This document shows positions 50,273 through 61,427 of a stretch of DNA of 64,000 bases, in pieces (position 1 is the first letter of the stretch; each line of letters begins with the position of its first letter). The DNA lies in NCBI RefSeq assembly GCF_000524195.1, contig NW_020170505.1:87776-151775 (forward strand), in the 5' to 3' direction. Source of the stretch: Echinococcus granulosus. Its lineage: Eukaryota; Platyhelminthes; Cestoda; Cyclophyllidea; Taeniidae. Below the pieces are notes generated by a model. It made no database searches. It saw nothing but the letters and a program-made list of their open reading frames with translations, and had not been told where the DNA came from. The translations under genes were made by a program, and so were the position numbers.

Positions 50273-51098
50273 GTTTGTATGATGCTAAATAACAGTCAGA
50301 CTACCTTAGTTTATCTATTCGTCCTATTTTTTTTCCCACTGTTCATTTTTGGTAGTTATGCGCAGGCCCCGCTTGTATTGCACTCGGGAGGTTAGTCGTT
50401 GTTGAGATTTATTACTGGCTATTATTGGTCATGTACCATAAAGTGTTCTGGCGTGGTTCGGGTGAGTCTACTATCGGTGAAGCGGATCTGCAGATATGTC
50501 CTCCTTCGTGCCCCCTTGCAAACTTGATTAGCCGCATTGAAACAGTTGAACCCATCGACTCCTAACTCAGAAAATACGTTATACCTCGGATGCCATGCAT
50601 CAACAACCCAACTCCCCAGAATATTTAGTGGGGGTTTGCTGTGTTAAATGTGCCAGTGATCAGCACGATGGCCCCTGTAGCCATGTTTGCCCATCAAAAT
50701 TCCCCGCAAGGGTCCTCACACCTCCCATTCGAGGCAGTCCAGGAAATCAGGATGGTGATTCAGGGAATTCGCAGAGCCTAATCTCCTGGGGGGGCTTATA
50801 CACCCTAGCACCCAGCCTACCAAAAGGAAACTGAGAAATTTAGGACAATGTTGACGTGAGCTATTCGAAGCACAAACAGCACACAACAAAGGAGAGCGCA
50901 TTTGCACACCCGCAGCTGAGACCTTTACTGTGAAAACAGTGGAGAGCAGCGCCTCCACACCACGAATCATACCTCTGGCACGTCAATACGCGCGAAAGAA
51001 CTTCAAGAGGAGTACACAACTCATCACGCTAGGCAATAGTAAGCCGGAAAAATCCATTAAGTCCTTTGCAGATAACTAGTTTATTTGTAACCACTTCC
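50273..51098. other. DAD1-RPL10 convergent interval
   Basis: Contains the 3' UTRs of both genes. GC-richer than the flanks at 50590-50960, with open frames of about 80 codons on both strands and no motif. No AATAAA was noted directly after DAD1. Confidence 0.4.
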
Positions 51099-52156
51099 TT
51101 ATTCAAGACCCAAGAGTGCAGATTGTGTCTTTTTCCAGACTGTTAGGGGTCCATGGTTAGGAAAATACTTGACATTGGAACCATCATACTGGAGGCGACC
51201 AGAATTCCGCATTTCTTGGAAATTTTCACGCTTCCATTTTGTAAATCCCCAGTTCTGAGAAACGGCAATCTAAAAAAGTGCATAATCGGTTTGAAAGCCA
51301 AGCATAAAAAGGGGAATTAGTCGGCATAAGAAGCAGGGATGTTGTCGGCTGAGCAATGCGTTAAGCTAACCATAATTAACTAGCCGTCCCTTTGGGATAT
51401 GATTTCATGGTGTGCTTGCACACACCAACGACGCATATCCAGCACAGTACGAATAAGCTTAAAAAGTGATAGAAAATAGCAACTGTTACTAACCGGAGCA
51501 CAAGGCGCCAGTTAATTTCAATGTTGCATCGTACCTTCTGTTAGTCTAACAGAATAACAGTACACACTGATGCAGAAGGCTCTGGCCACAAATGTTACCT
51601 TTTGACGACCGGGAAACTTCATTTTAGCACGCCGGAAAGCCTCAATGAATTGCGGTCTGTGCACGTCCTTGCCACGAACGGACATTATGACTTGGCCGAT
51701 GTTAACACGGGCGACAGTGCCCAGGGGCTTACCATAGGCACCCCGCATACCAGTTTGCAATCTAATATTAAAAATAAGTACACGAATTTACCTATCGGCG
51801 CCTGCGCAGGACAGCATCTTGTTGATGCGCACAACATGGTACGGGTGCACACGCACACGAAGATGGAAAGCATCCTTGCCACAGTACTTCACGAGATATT
51901 TATTAGCGCAAATGCGGGCAGCCTCCAAAGCTTCGCTTGAAAGTTGTTCATACTCATCGGAGAGCATGTGAACACAAAGCGGGAATTCGTCTACACCAAA
52001 TTTTTTCTTGCCGAGATCAAATATCCTGATCTTGGGATCAGGAACACCACGACAGAAACGCGATTTGGGATAGGGCTTGTTTTTACAATAGCGGTAGCTA
52101 AGTGGCGAAGTAAATATGCAGGGAACGCCTTACCATCGAGCAGGACGCCTCCCCAT
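51099..52156 (-). CDS. RPL10: 60S ribosomal protein L10 (uL16)
   Basis: Structural protein of the large ribosomal subunit near the peptidyl-transferase centre. Exons 52156-52134, 52097-51792, 51761-51599 and 51269-51099 (663 nt, 220 aa, phases continuous). Blocks: [139 protein letters not shown]. The first two introns are 36 nt (52098-52133) and 30 nt (51762-51791). Vertebrate RPL10 is about 214 aa. Confidence 0.97.
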
Positions 52157-52585
52157 TCTTAAACCGTGGGCCAGAGAAGTGGCAGCTGCTTAAAACAACC
52201 AAAAGAAATAAATTAGGATTAAAAAATTTGGCATTGTTATAAAAAATATATACGCTATTTTAAAATATTTAAAATTACTACTAAAGTTACTTTAAATTTT
52301 TGATATTGACAGATCTTATTATGATCTACTTAAAAATGAATCCTATGAACTTACCAGTTATCGTAAACACGTGCACAATTGAGTGTGTATAACAAACTTA
52401 TTTTTTTTCCTTATTTATGGCTGCATTAAAGAGATGAGGGCTGTCTTCATCTGTCTCATTTATGGGGTTCATGCAAACGAAAAATTTTAAAAGGAACAAA
52501 GCATTATAGAACACACTCAGCTTTTTTGCCAATACTGCCATATGTTCATTTTTTAAAGTGTGCAATTAACGTTTTGGGGCCTATT

Positions 52586-52986
52586 TGTAGCGTCACGGGA
52601 CCCCAGAATACAAAAAAAGACAAAATATTGAGGCAGAATATATATACAACGCAAAGAGGCTGTCTGGGCTATTGGTGTAGTGTCCCGAGACTGCCTGAAG
52701 ACGAAAGAAGACACAATACTCGGGCAGAATATATATATATATTGAGCACGGAGAAGGTGTCTGGGCTACTAGCATGGCCCAAAGGCCAGCCCACCCAGCG
52801 AGGTACAAGGGGGCTAGTTCAAAGTACAAAAGTGGCGCCTCACCAGAACCGAGGGATAAACCACTATCGTATTACAATTGGGATGGTCTAAAAGGTCAGT
52901 TCGCCTAGCGAGGTGCACGAAGGCTAATTTGAAGCACAAAAGTTACACCTCACCAATGCGGGGGGATAAGCCACTATCGCATTACA
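52586..52986 (-). repeat. Outer solo LTR, split by a younger LTR
   Basis: Two halves of one family LTR (52586-52675 and 52877-52986) are interrupted by the inner copy. Each half matches the expected part: the TGTAGCGTC end on the left and ATCGCATTACA on the right. More diverged than the inner copy; no outer target duplication seen. Confidence 0.82.
52676..52876 (-). repeat. Inner solo LTR with 5-bp target duplication
   Basis: A 201-bp LTR (minus strand TGTAATACGATAGTGG...GGACACTACA) is flanked by perfect ATTGG on both sides (52671-52675 and 52877-52881). It sits inside an older LTR of the same family. Confidence 0.92.
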
Positions 52987-53807
52987 CCAGTACTTTAAAA
53001 TTTCCCATTAAATTTGACTGATTTTTAGACGTCTTAAACAGCATTGTTAAAGAAGTACCCAACGAATCATACATCGACAAATGTAGGCTGCAGCTTCTTT
53101 GGCTGGAAGCCAGTGCTGCATACTGCTCTAAAGTCCAATTCCATGATCTGAATTGACTTACGTCTACAATAGAGGTAGTGTAGTAGCCGCCAAGACACTC
53201 AGCAATAATAATAATATTAATAAATCCTATCAACTTCTGGTGGTGAATTGACAGCAAACATAGGGGATCGCGACAACTTCCGCGTCCAGGAGGCCAAGCC
53301 CTCTGGAGGAGATGAGATCGTAGCGCCTTAAATGACACATTTTTCCTATCGGGAGTCAAAAGAACGAGTTAACTTTATTGTTTAGCTATTGTCAATAGTC
53401 CTAATAAAAACAAATTTAGTCGAAGACATTGAATAAATTGCTGCTGAGCCTAACATACTCGTTTAGAGCATTTGCTTGTAGTTCCTCAATACAAACCTGT
53501 TCTTGAATAATATCCCTTAAAAAAAATAAACCATTTGTAATAAAGGCGAATGTGATTGCATTTATTACTTGTAGGTATGCTTATAGGGTGATATTTTCTG
53601 CTTCTAATGACAATGAGTAATCAAGAATCCCCACACAGAAGGTTATGCAGTTTGTTTTCCTACCTCGATTTCTTCTCGTATGTTTTTAACCATTTTTCAA
53701 TTCCCTTAGGTGATATTTTTCTTTTACGAATGACCACTTTAGCACCTGAATCGTGATTGGCTCTTTTCTGAAGCGCGCAGCGCTTTTACTGGTTTTGCCG
53801 TCGAGCC

Positions 53808-54161
53808 ATGGTTGACATTGAGGAATTCCGCAGACAAGCCAGGGAGGCTAAGGAAACCGGGGATTATTCATTTCTTAAAACGACTCCTCACGACCCTCGA
53901 TTTCCCAATATTAATCAAACTAGGTAACCCACTTTTCTAACTATTCATATTGTTGCAGAAATTGCTTGCAGAATTTCATCGACTTCCATCGCTGTACCCG
54001 TATCTACGGCGAAGACTATAAGCCATGCAATTATTTTAAGTTCGCTTACAAAGATTTGTGCCCTAATTTTATGGTTCGTTTGTCTTTTTATGATTACTTC
54101 ATAGGTTGAAGCATGGGATGAACAGGTGGAGAACGGAACGTTTCCATATAAGATTGAGTGA
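53808..54161 (+). CDS. COX6B: Cytochrome c oxidase subunit 6B
   Basis: Intermembrane-space subunit of respiratory complex IV that bridges the dimer. Exons 53808-53923, 53959-54073 and 54105-54161 (288 nt, 95 aa, phases continuous). The twin CX9C-type (CHCH) cysteines appear as NCLQNFIDFHRC and PCNYFKFAYKDLC. Other blocks are DPRFPNINQTR and WDEQVENGTFP. The N-terminus has about 10 more residues than human COX6B1. Introns are 35 and 31 nt. Confidence 0.95.
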
Positions 54162-56585
54162 ATACTTATGGCCACGTCCGGTTCGACTCGTTAATTTACC
54201 TAATGCCTAATTAACTTTTCTCAGTAACTTGGACATGCGCTTTTCGTGGTACACGTTTCCTGGTGTATTCTTATCCTCAACCTGAAACGTTTGGACAGTA
54301 TAAGTGAAAGAATTCTCTCTTCCCTTAGATTTGTGTTTGAGGGGACAATAATAGACCCCAAATTAATCTAGTATTTGAGAATCCAAGGCGGGAGCCTTTA
54401 TTTATTTATTGCCTCTAACCAATGATGGTGGTAAGGCTAATGTAACTTCCAACTGCCCCTGTATCCATGGTTCGGACCTCGTACAGACGAATTTCAACGC
54501 CTGATCCTACACTTCTTTGTGTATCTGGATTTCTTGGTGTTACCAGGTCTGAGTCTTGTCCGCCGGTTAGCTTACATATTCCCTTATACGGCCACATAAT
54601 GCGGTAATTGGCGTTGAGTTGTGTACTTACAGTTTGGAGTATTGAAACTAGGAGTTGATTCCGCGAACGCGTTGCCGCGTGCAAAGGCATCCCCTGAGCA
54701 GTAGGAGGGCCGAGATCGACCTTGCTTTCGTTGCTTTCTAATGTATTCATTCGCACATACCATTGGAAGAGCCTCAGTAAGTAGAACAGGCTTTGGCAGC
54801 GTGTTATGGAATAATATCTAATTGAATAGTTTATTTGCTGTCGTGTTGAATTAGATTCTACCATTTAGGCAAAATTGCGTTGGTATCCTCGTCTTCAATC
54901 CCGCGGAATGGGGTGATTGACATTTGTGAAGATCAATCCGCAGATCTGTTTATAAAAATGAGTGACAAATACGCTGGGGGTGGCTGGATAATAATAACTT
55001 ACAATCGTGCAGAGTCGAAGCGAATGATGTGTGCTGGCAAAATGTTAAATTAAAGTAAAAATGTGCATCAATCAGATAACTAGCCTTTTTTGGCTTGAAT
55101 GCTGTTTATGATTATCGCAGAATTAATGGAGCATTTATCATGTTTCTGCAGTTCGCTTGAATTTTCAGCCTGAGGAGTTACAATTACTCGTCACATAATT
55201 GCATGGATAGCAGAGTGGAGTAGTGTAAGTAGACTGGGGCTTCTGTTTTCTGTTAAATTGCACTGACTTCCTCTCAGAGTCTCTGCAACACCATGCGGTG
55301 GCAGATTGAGTGACACCTTTCATGCTTTCTATAATGGAGATCGGCGCTGCCTGCTGCTTGTTTGACAAGAGTGCCAAGCGCAATAAATAGAGTAACCTCA
55401 AGGCAGGCTGCAGGAGAAGGACGAACTTCAAACGTGCAGACCTCGAAGGGCACCCCACCGCACAGACCATCATATCTTCATTATCCACACATGAAGTGCA
55501 ACTTACTCTGTATAGTTAGAGAATGTACAAACTATTTCCCACGCCTTAAATAGTGTACAAGTCCTCGAACTCGTCAGATCACCCCTGGTGATTTCCTTCT
55601 TCTTTTTCTTATTATAAAAATCTTGACTGACTGGTCAGTCTTGTCTGCTTTCCATGGGGAGAAGAAGGGGGGAGGGAGATTCCCCTCCCCAGCTGTGGAG
55701 CTTGGCCTCTGACAAAATAGTAGTACTTTAAACAATTCCGGCTGCGATGCACCACGCACAAAGCAGACACGGCCGCACGCGTGCGCGGTCTCTGCCTCAA
55801 TTATAATTGGTCACGTACCCCACCTCTCTCCGTTGGGACACATGTGGCATTCACCTTCACAAGTCAGTCCGTAGACAATTCAAGGGCGGTAAGTTCGCAC
55901 GATGTGAAAGGAGTGGAGCTTGTTTCCACTCGTTAATGCACGAAAGTTCGGTCATCAAGTTTACATCCTCGACTCTCCCAAACTGCGTAAGCGAAATACA
56001 ATTTTGTGTTCTTGTGAGCATGATACTATGGGATCTCTAACCAGAATAGCCAAGAAGCAAGGCTGCGGTAAGACACGAGCTCACCATTCGCGTCTGCGAT
56101 CGTCGAGTGAATGATGGGCCACTTCGTGCTTATGGTGCTGTGGCCACTACCACAAGTTAAGGGAGGACTCCAGCAGAGGCGCTGAGGGGAGAAACTTGTC
56201 GAAACCTTCAAGAAGTCGAAGCAGACACGTCATTTCTAAGATTGTAGGCCCCATCAGCAAGGAGTAAAATATTTGTCCCATTGCTCATATTACAATCCAC
56301 CAAAGGCTTTTCCCAACAAGATGGCCTTCATTTACTTTAAAAAAAACAGCAGCACGTGACTTCTGGCTATTATCAGGAATAGAGGGGGTTCCTCAATATG
56401 ATGTCCTGGACTGACATTCACCAAACATATAGCACAAATTAAAGGCATAAATGATTAACAAGTCGGCTAAATTATAACGCTGGTGCAGAGAAAAAAGAGG
56501 TGGAAGAAGTGAAAGCGTCAGATTGAATAATACTTTGATAAATGGTGCCAAAGCAATGAGCTGCTTTTGCAACGTTTCCATTGTT
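54162..56585. other. COX6B-MMD interval; only unrecognised open frames
   Basis: Contains a 149-codon minus-strand frame (listed separately), a 107-codon minus-strand frame at 55165-55488 and a plus-strand frame of 64 codons at 55920-56114 rich in Lys/Arg. The last reads like a small basic protein but matched no family I know. GC content is higher at 55560-56220. Confidence 0.4.
54415..54864 (-). CDS. Hypothetical protein, unrecognised 149-codon frame
   Basis: ATG at 54864, stop at 54415-54417, one exon. The N-terminal third is Tyr/Ser/Arg-rich. A conserved-looking middle follows (LLVSILQTVSTQLNANYRIM) and a Thr/Gly-rich end. No signal peptide, clear membrane segment or domain is seen. Long for chance in this DNA, but unsupported by homology. 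Confidence 0.3.
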   Translation of the reverse strand: MVESNSTRQQINYSIRYYSITRCQSLFYLLRLFQWYVRMNTLESNESKVDLGPPTAQGMPLHAATRSRNQLLVSILQTVSTQLNANYRIMWPYKGICKLTGGQDSDLVTPRNPDTQRSVGSGVEIRLYEVRTMDTGAVGSYISLTTIIG

Positions 56586-58353
56586 TCAAATTAAGTGGGA
56601 GTAGAGGTACTGGTCGATTGCTGAGAAGTGGATGTAGGCAGCCAGTGCAACGAAGCAGTGCCAAATTGCATGTGCCATTGGAATCACACCGTCCATTCTG
56701 AAGAAGATAGTCCCCGTGACATACATCAGTCCACCCAGCGCTACAATTCGAATTCCAGACATATCTTTCTACAACCAGATCAATGACTTATTATCAGTCA
56801 GTAGAAGACATGTATTCACGTAGATACAAAAAAACGCAGCAGAATAACAAGGTCTAACCAGATAAGCGACGGAAATAGCCGGTAGCAAACCAAGTGTGAG
56901 GTAGAAGATGAGGCCTAAAAGCCTCCACCTAAAGGAAGTCACGTGATGGTGGTGTTGTTTACTTACTTTTCTCGGTAAAAATACTGATATACAGCACCAC
57001 CTAGAGCAGTTGTCCAAATAGCCTTCAGTACGAGGAGACCAATGTCCATCTCGAATTCACGCAGCACAAGCCTTAAACACAATAAAGTAGAAGGATCTGA
57101 GAGAAAACCACTATTAATTGTTTAAAATGGCAATTATATCCCAAGGAAAACAAGAAGCAGTCACCTAGACGTGTTGTACAGGATTGCAATAAACTACTTC
57201 ATTTATTTTCAAATGAAAATCAGACTTTGTCTAGCTTTTTTTCATTCCCTTTCTACCTCAGACCTTAATTACTACACTTTTCAAGATCTGTGCCAACAAG
57301 TCAAGAAAAGGGTTATTAATTAAATCAACTTAAGTTGAATTGGGCAAGGTTTACAAATCAAACGAGATTTTAACGCCAAAATGCCGGCGAACTAGATTTT
57401 ACAAAGCACAATGTAGGATTGGCAAAGAGGAAATAGATGCAAAGCGAAAAGCAATCTACTTGAAGAAATGGACTGATTAAAAGCTGACCACAAATTACCA
57501 CTTATTTTAACTAATAGAGCACAACATAAAGAAAATTAGTCAACACATACTTCTTAAGCAATCTTTCACACGGATAATCAGCGCATTTGGATATTTTGAA
57601 AGGGGTAAATATTCTTGGTATTCGTAATGTTCGTTAACGACGGCCTTACTCCTCAGGTCTTACATCGTGGGTAATATAACAATCAGCTATGATATGAAGG
57701 ACTACATGTTGGTATCCATAGGACAAAAAACGAGTTTTAAATACAGACTAAGTATTTGTAACAGACGACCTTTATTAAACAAGTAAAAAACAACGAACCA
57801 AGGAGTATAAGAAGCGGCGATGAAAACGAATATGACTAGACGATCGAAGTAATGCAGGAGATCGTGGTAGCGGCTACAGAAAGTACACAAAAATATTGCT
57901 TGAGTTTAAAACAGTTTTTAGTTTCAACTACTTAGAATAGGCGAACAAACGCGAATAAGCGCACATGTTCTGCTCATTAAAAAATGAATACCGCAAACCA
58001 CAATAAAAATCGCCACTGAACGTGGGGTAATTGCAGCTATCTCTAACAGCACCACTCAAGTAAAAATCAGCTTTCTTCTAAGTTGATCAGACGAATAATA
58101 AGCGAATAGAAGCAATAGCGACTGGGTCACCTCTTGGTGGGGAAAAGGGTGCAGAAGTGATAGGCGGAGGAGGCTCCAAAAAGGGAGACAAGAGCGGAAC
58201 CATAGATACCAGCGACCAGTAGTTCAGTGGAAGTCCTTGTCTTGTTGATAAGGCTGGCGGCTAGGTAGACACTGACGGGTATCAGAGGAAGGTGAGTAAC
58301 GCAGTTGGCGACTTTCTCCAGGCCAGTTGGCAGGTAGGCCCATCCTTCTGCGG
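56586..58353 (-). CDS. MMD: PAQR/hemolysin III-family membrane protein, MMD type, 5' exon missing
   Basis: Seven-pass protein of the progestin-and-adipoQ-receptor superfamily. Exons 58353-58131, 57873-57799, 57071-56967, 56928-56859 and 56768-56586; phases agree and the stop is TGA. Sequence in order: GLEKVANCVTHLPLIPVSVY; PAQR motif A FGASSAYHFCTLF; motif B YFDRLVIFVFIAASYTPW; GLLVLKAIWTTALGGAVYQY; LLGLIFYLTLGLLPAISVAY; motif C IPMAHAIWHCFVALAAYIHF; QYLYSHLI. The Ser/His, Asp and HxxxH residues that bind zinc in PAQR enzymes are all present. The layout matches vertebrate MMD/MMD2. The first exon lies upstream of 58353 (phase 1) and was not found. Confidence 0.9.
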
Positions 58354-58849
58354 CTGAAAAGTGCCCCACCTCAAAGTAACAAGACAAATTAATTATACCG
58401 TCATTTTATATAGCCAATGTGTGAAACTTGTGCAGTGATCAAGTGGTTTAAAAGCGCAGAACGACAGCAAGTGCACTTGACACACTATCAAATTCCAAAT
58501 GTGCTTTTATCAGTAACAAACTTTCAACTTGTTCAAAGGCACTTCAGGGGATAATAACATGAGTATCATAATGAAAGTAACAAAAGCGGATATGCGAAGA
58601 GATTAAGACATCTATACGTAAGCACGCAAAAACCACTAGTAGGTTTGAATGAAATAGGGAATACAAAAGTGAATTCATGTGTTGATCATGACCAGAAAAC
58701 ACCAAAAGAGATCCATTAATCGAGTTGAGAAGTGACCAGTTGATTTTTATTGATTCAGGAGCCTATACTACCAGGAAAAAGGCGGGGACCAAGAACCCAT
58801 TCTACTTACAAAAAACGGTTATGGAACTGTTAGATAAACATATTGATGA

Positions 58850-58915
58850 ACGACCGGGGGGTATAGAAATGAAACTGTAGTAGACGATCGAAGTACTGAG
58901 AAGAAACAATATCAA
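58850..58915 (-). pseudogene. Possible relic of a duplicated MMD exon
   Basis: The minus strand reads TACTTCGATCGTCTA, identical over 15 nt to the motif-B exon of the adjacent gene (57873-57799). A shortened run ending TATACCCCCCGGTCGTTC follows, against TATACTCCTTGGTTCGTT. It lacks about 9-12 nt of the hydrophobic core. Confidence 0.4.
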
Positions 58916-60828
58916 GTGGTAAAAAAAAGTGCCTTGAGATGCAAATCTAGGAAGCCAAGAACAAGACTTATTCCCAAACCGATATCAAAAAGAACGGAAA
59001 GTGAGCAAAGGACCCTAGGCCAGACCAGTGATGAACGCTGCACTAACCATTCACCAGGTTAAACACAACTTTATTAAGTACATAATTTCAACGTTAAATA
59101 GTAGGATCTTGTGGATACTAAATCGTTGTGAATTTAGTAATTTTGCAATTGTAAAAATTGCGATCAAACCCTACTTTTTAGGCGTCCAGGACATTTCTTG
59201 TTTATAAGGAGTTAAATAAATAACGGCACAAGTGCCTCATCTAAAAACCTTATGTCCTTAAATCGTAACATATTTCCAACTCGCGAAAATTGCTAGGATA
59301 GCTTGTCACAAAGCACATTTGTAGAGGAATCCATCTGCATTATTACTGTAGAGTTTTGGAATAATTTTACTTCTCCTATAATCCCAGTTTATTATTAATG
59401 CCGTCAAGAAGCAATCTTAAGGCTCTCTGGCTACCTTATTTTGATTTAATTACTAGCCCCTCACTGAAACTACGAAGGTCATAGCGCTGAGCTGGGGAGA
59501 GTTATCTCCGACATGGGGGCATTTCTATTCAGGTCTCTAAGCCGCTTTTAGATGAATTTCAGTGCAGCAGTCTTTCATAATACCTGCCTTTAAACGCGAA
59601 CTTGTTTGCATTTATCACTTGTGTCCACGCTTGTGTACGGCCTGTATGTCGTCGCTTGTTTATTAGAATACTGTTAATGAATAATTGGTGTCTCGCCTTT
59701 CATATCAAATGCGTTTCCGTGTAGACGTGCCTGAAGCATTCGGATAAGTGTTGGCTTTTGACTTTTGCCTCCAAATCCATCCACCTTTTGCTTTGCATGT
59801 ATCTGTTTTCAACCCAGGTCCGAGTTACTGGATTATCTTCATTTAGGGATCATAGCGATTGATCTTTTGGGCGATTTACTTTTTCTTATGGTACTGTTTT
59901 ACATGCCCTTTTCGATTCAAGCCTTATTATTAGCCACATCTAATTTCTGCCAGGCGTTTCACAGCTTTACCTTTCCATGCACGTTTATTTGCACTATTTC
60001 AGTTATTTGGAATCATTGAAACTCAGTAAGGTTATTTTTATAAAGCGTTTAGATTTTTTACCATAAATAATAAATCTTACGCTGGAATTGCTTTTTAACA
60101 CACTCCGAGGAAAGGATCGCATGCTTCAATTATTAGTAGCATTTTATACATTAATAAGTTAAGCTGATGTCTGCTTCTATGCATTTATTAGACAGTCTGT
60201 CACTTCATTATATTCAGCTTTGTCATACGAATATTTGAAAATTTTACCACATTCCAAAGTGAGGGTATTTGTCTGAATTTTGCTGGTGAAGAAATAGGGT
60301 GTCGGATTGTGTTTAATTTTCTAGGCCATGCAAGCAATTCCCTTTTTTTCTTTTTTGGGATGATTCAAGCTGTATTCCGTACTTGGTTAGGCAATACGCT
60401 ATCGCTGAAACCATATTTCTTGCTAACCCAAGTGTTACCAGTAAAATTTGCCCCTTACACCCAATTGATTACATTTCCGCACAGTTTTGTGTAATTATTT
60501 CAAACCACTGACCAACATTTACCTTCTTCATGAGTAAGTAAATGGGCTCGTATTTTAGGTTTCATTTTTTTCTTATACTGCGAAGCCTCCTTTTTTGAGC
60601 TTTGAATATCTGTGGAAATAACATTTGTTTATTCTGGATTGGTGTGCGTGGAACGGATTTTTATTGCTGGAATCCTAACTTTTCATGACAATTTGATATT
60701 TTGTTATGGAGATGCTGCCAATATCCAAATTGAATAGTTATTTTCTGTGAAAGTGTTACTATTAAAAAAGCGTTTTAATTAGATGCACATTCCCATTCCC
60801 CAAATTTACATATTTTCACTTACTAATC
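58916..60828. other. MMD-unknown gene divergent interval
   Basis: No exon supported. It probably includes the MMD first exon/promoter. A plus-strand 84-codon hydrophobic frame at 59765-60019 has no motif. Confidence 0.4.
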
Positions 60829-61427
60829 AGGATTTGATACTGAAACCAACATTTCCACACATGAATGCGGACCCTAGACGGAACCAATTAACCCTCCCAA
60901 TTCCGCACTTCCTGCCCGCATACAATGGACCGCCGCAACTGCCTTTAGCCACTCCTGAGGATTCTGACCTTGACACCTCATCTTCGGTCGTTTCCGCCAG
61001 GGTGAGGTTCTCTCTTTGATATCTACTACCGCTTAATAGCTTCTGAGGTTTCAGAACTTTGCCATTTCATAATGACTTCCAAAATCTCTTTCTATCCTTA
61101 CTTTAACAGGAGAATACCTTTTCTTCCAACATCTCCTCTACCAATACCGTCCTTCACGTCGAACCGCCACAGTCGCGTTCGGCACGCAGCGCCACTCTGT
61201 CCTATCGGAGGGATGACGAGGGGGATAGCACAACTCAAAATGCGGCACTGTCTATCACATTTACCTCCTCCTCCACAGCCTTCACCACCCGCTCGCGTGG
61301 GGCAAGTCTGGCTCGTCGAAGTACCTTTCCACGACCCCGGGATTCCACATCCTCGGGCCTCCGCACCACGCGTATTCACCGGATCACTCTCCTTGACGAG
61401 GAGGCTCTTGAAGTGCCTCTCAAGGTG
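60829..61427 (+). CDS. Two exons of an unrecognised Ser/Thr/Arg-rich protein (partial)
   Basis: Exon 60829-61014 (acceptor AATCAG, donor GGTGAGG) reads DLILKPTFPHMNADP... to SSSVVSAR. Exon 61110-61427 (acceptor AACAG, donor GTGAGT) reads ENTFSSNISSTNTVLHVEPP and, after a low-complexity stretch, ITLLDEEALEVPLK. Both are in phase 0 and join in frame. Proline-rich then Ser/Thr/Arg-rich, so probably a disordered cytoplasmic or nuclear region. I do not recognise the gene. Further exons are expected on both sides, perhaps beyond 64 kb. Confidence 0.5.

Larger units (their letters stand above)
52157..53807. other. RPL10-COX6B divergent interval
   Basis: AT-rich promoter side of RPL10 (52200-52450), then the nested solo LTRs at 52586-52986. 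A 125-codon minus-strand frame follows (52982-53359) with no recognised motif; it may be a small unknown gene or chance. The COX6B promoter lies at about 53700-53807. Confidence 0.45.

Noticed and set aside
55920..56114. Basic 64-codon frame resembling a ribosomal protein
   Set aside because: Composition is suggestive, but I could not match it to any ribosomal protein and it lacks a credible start and splice context.
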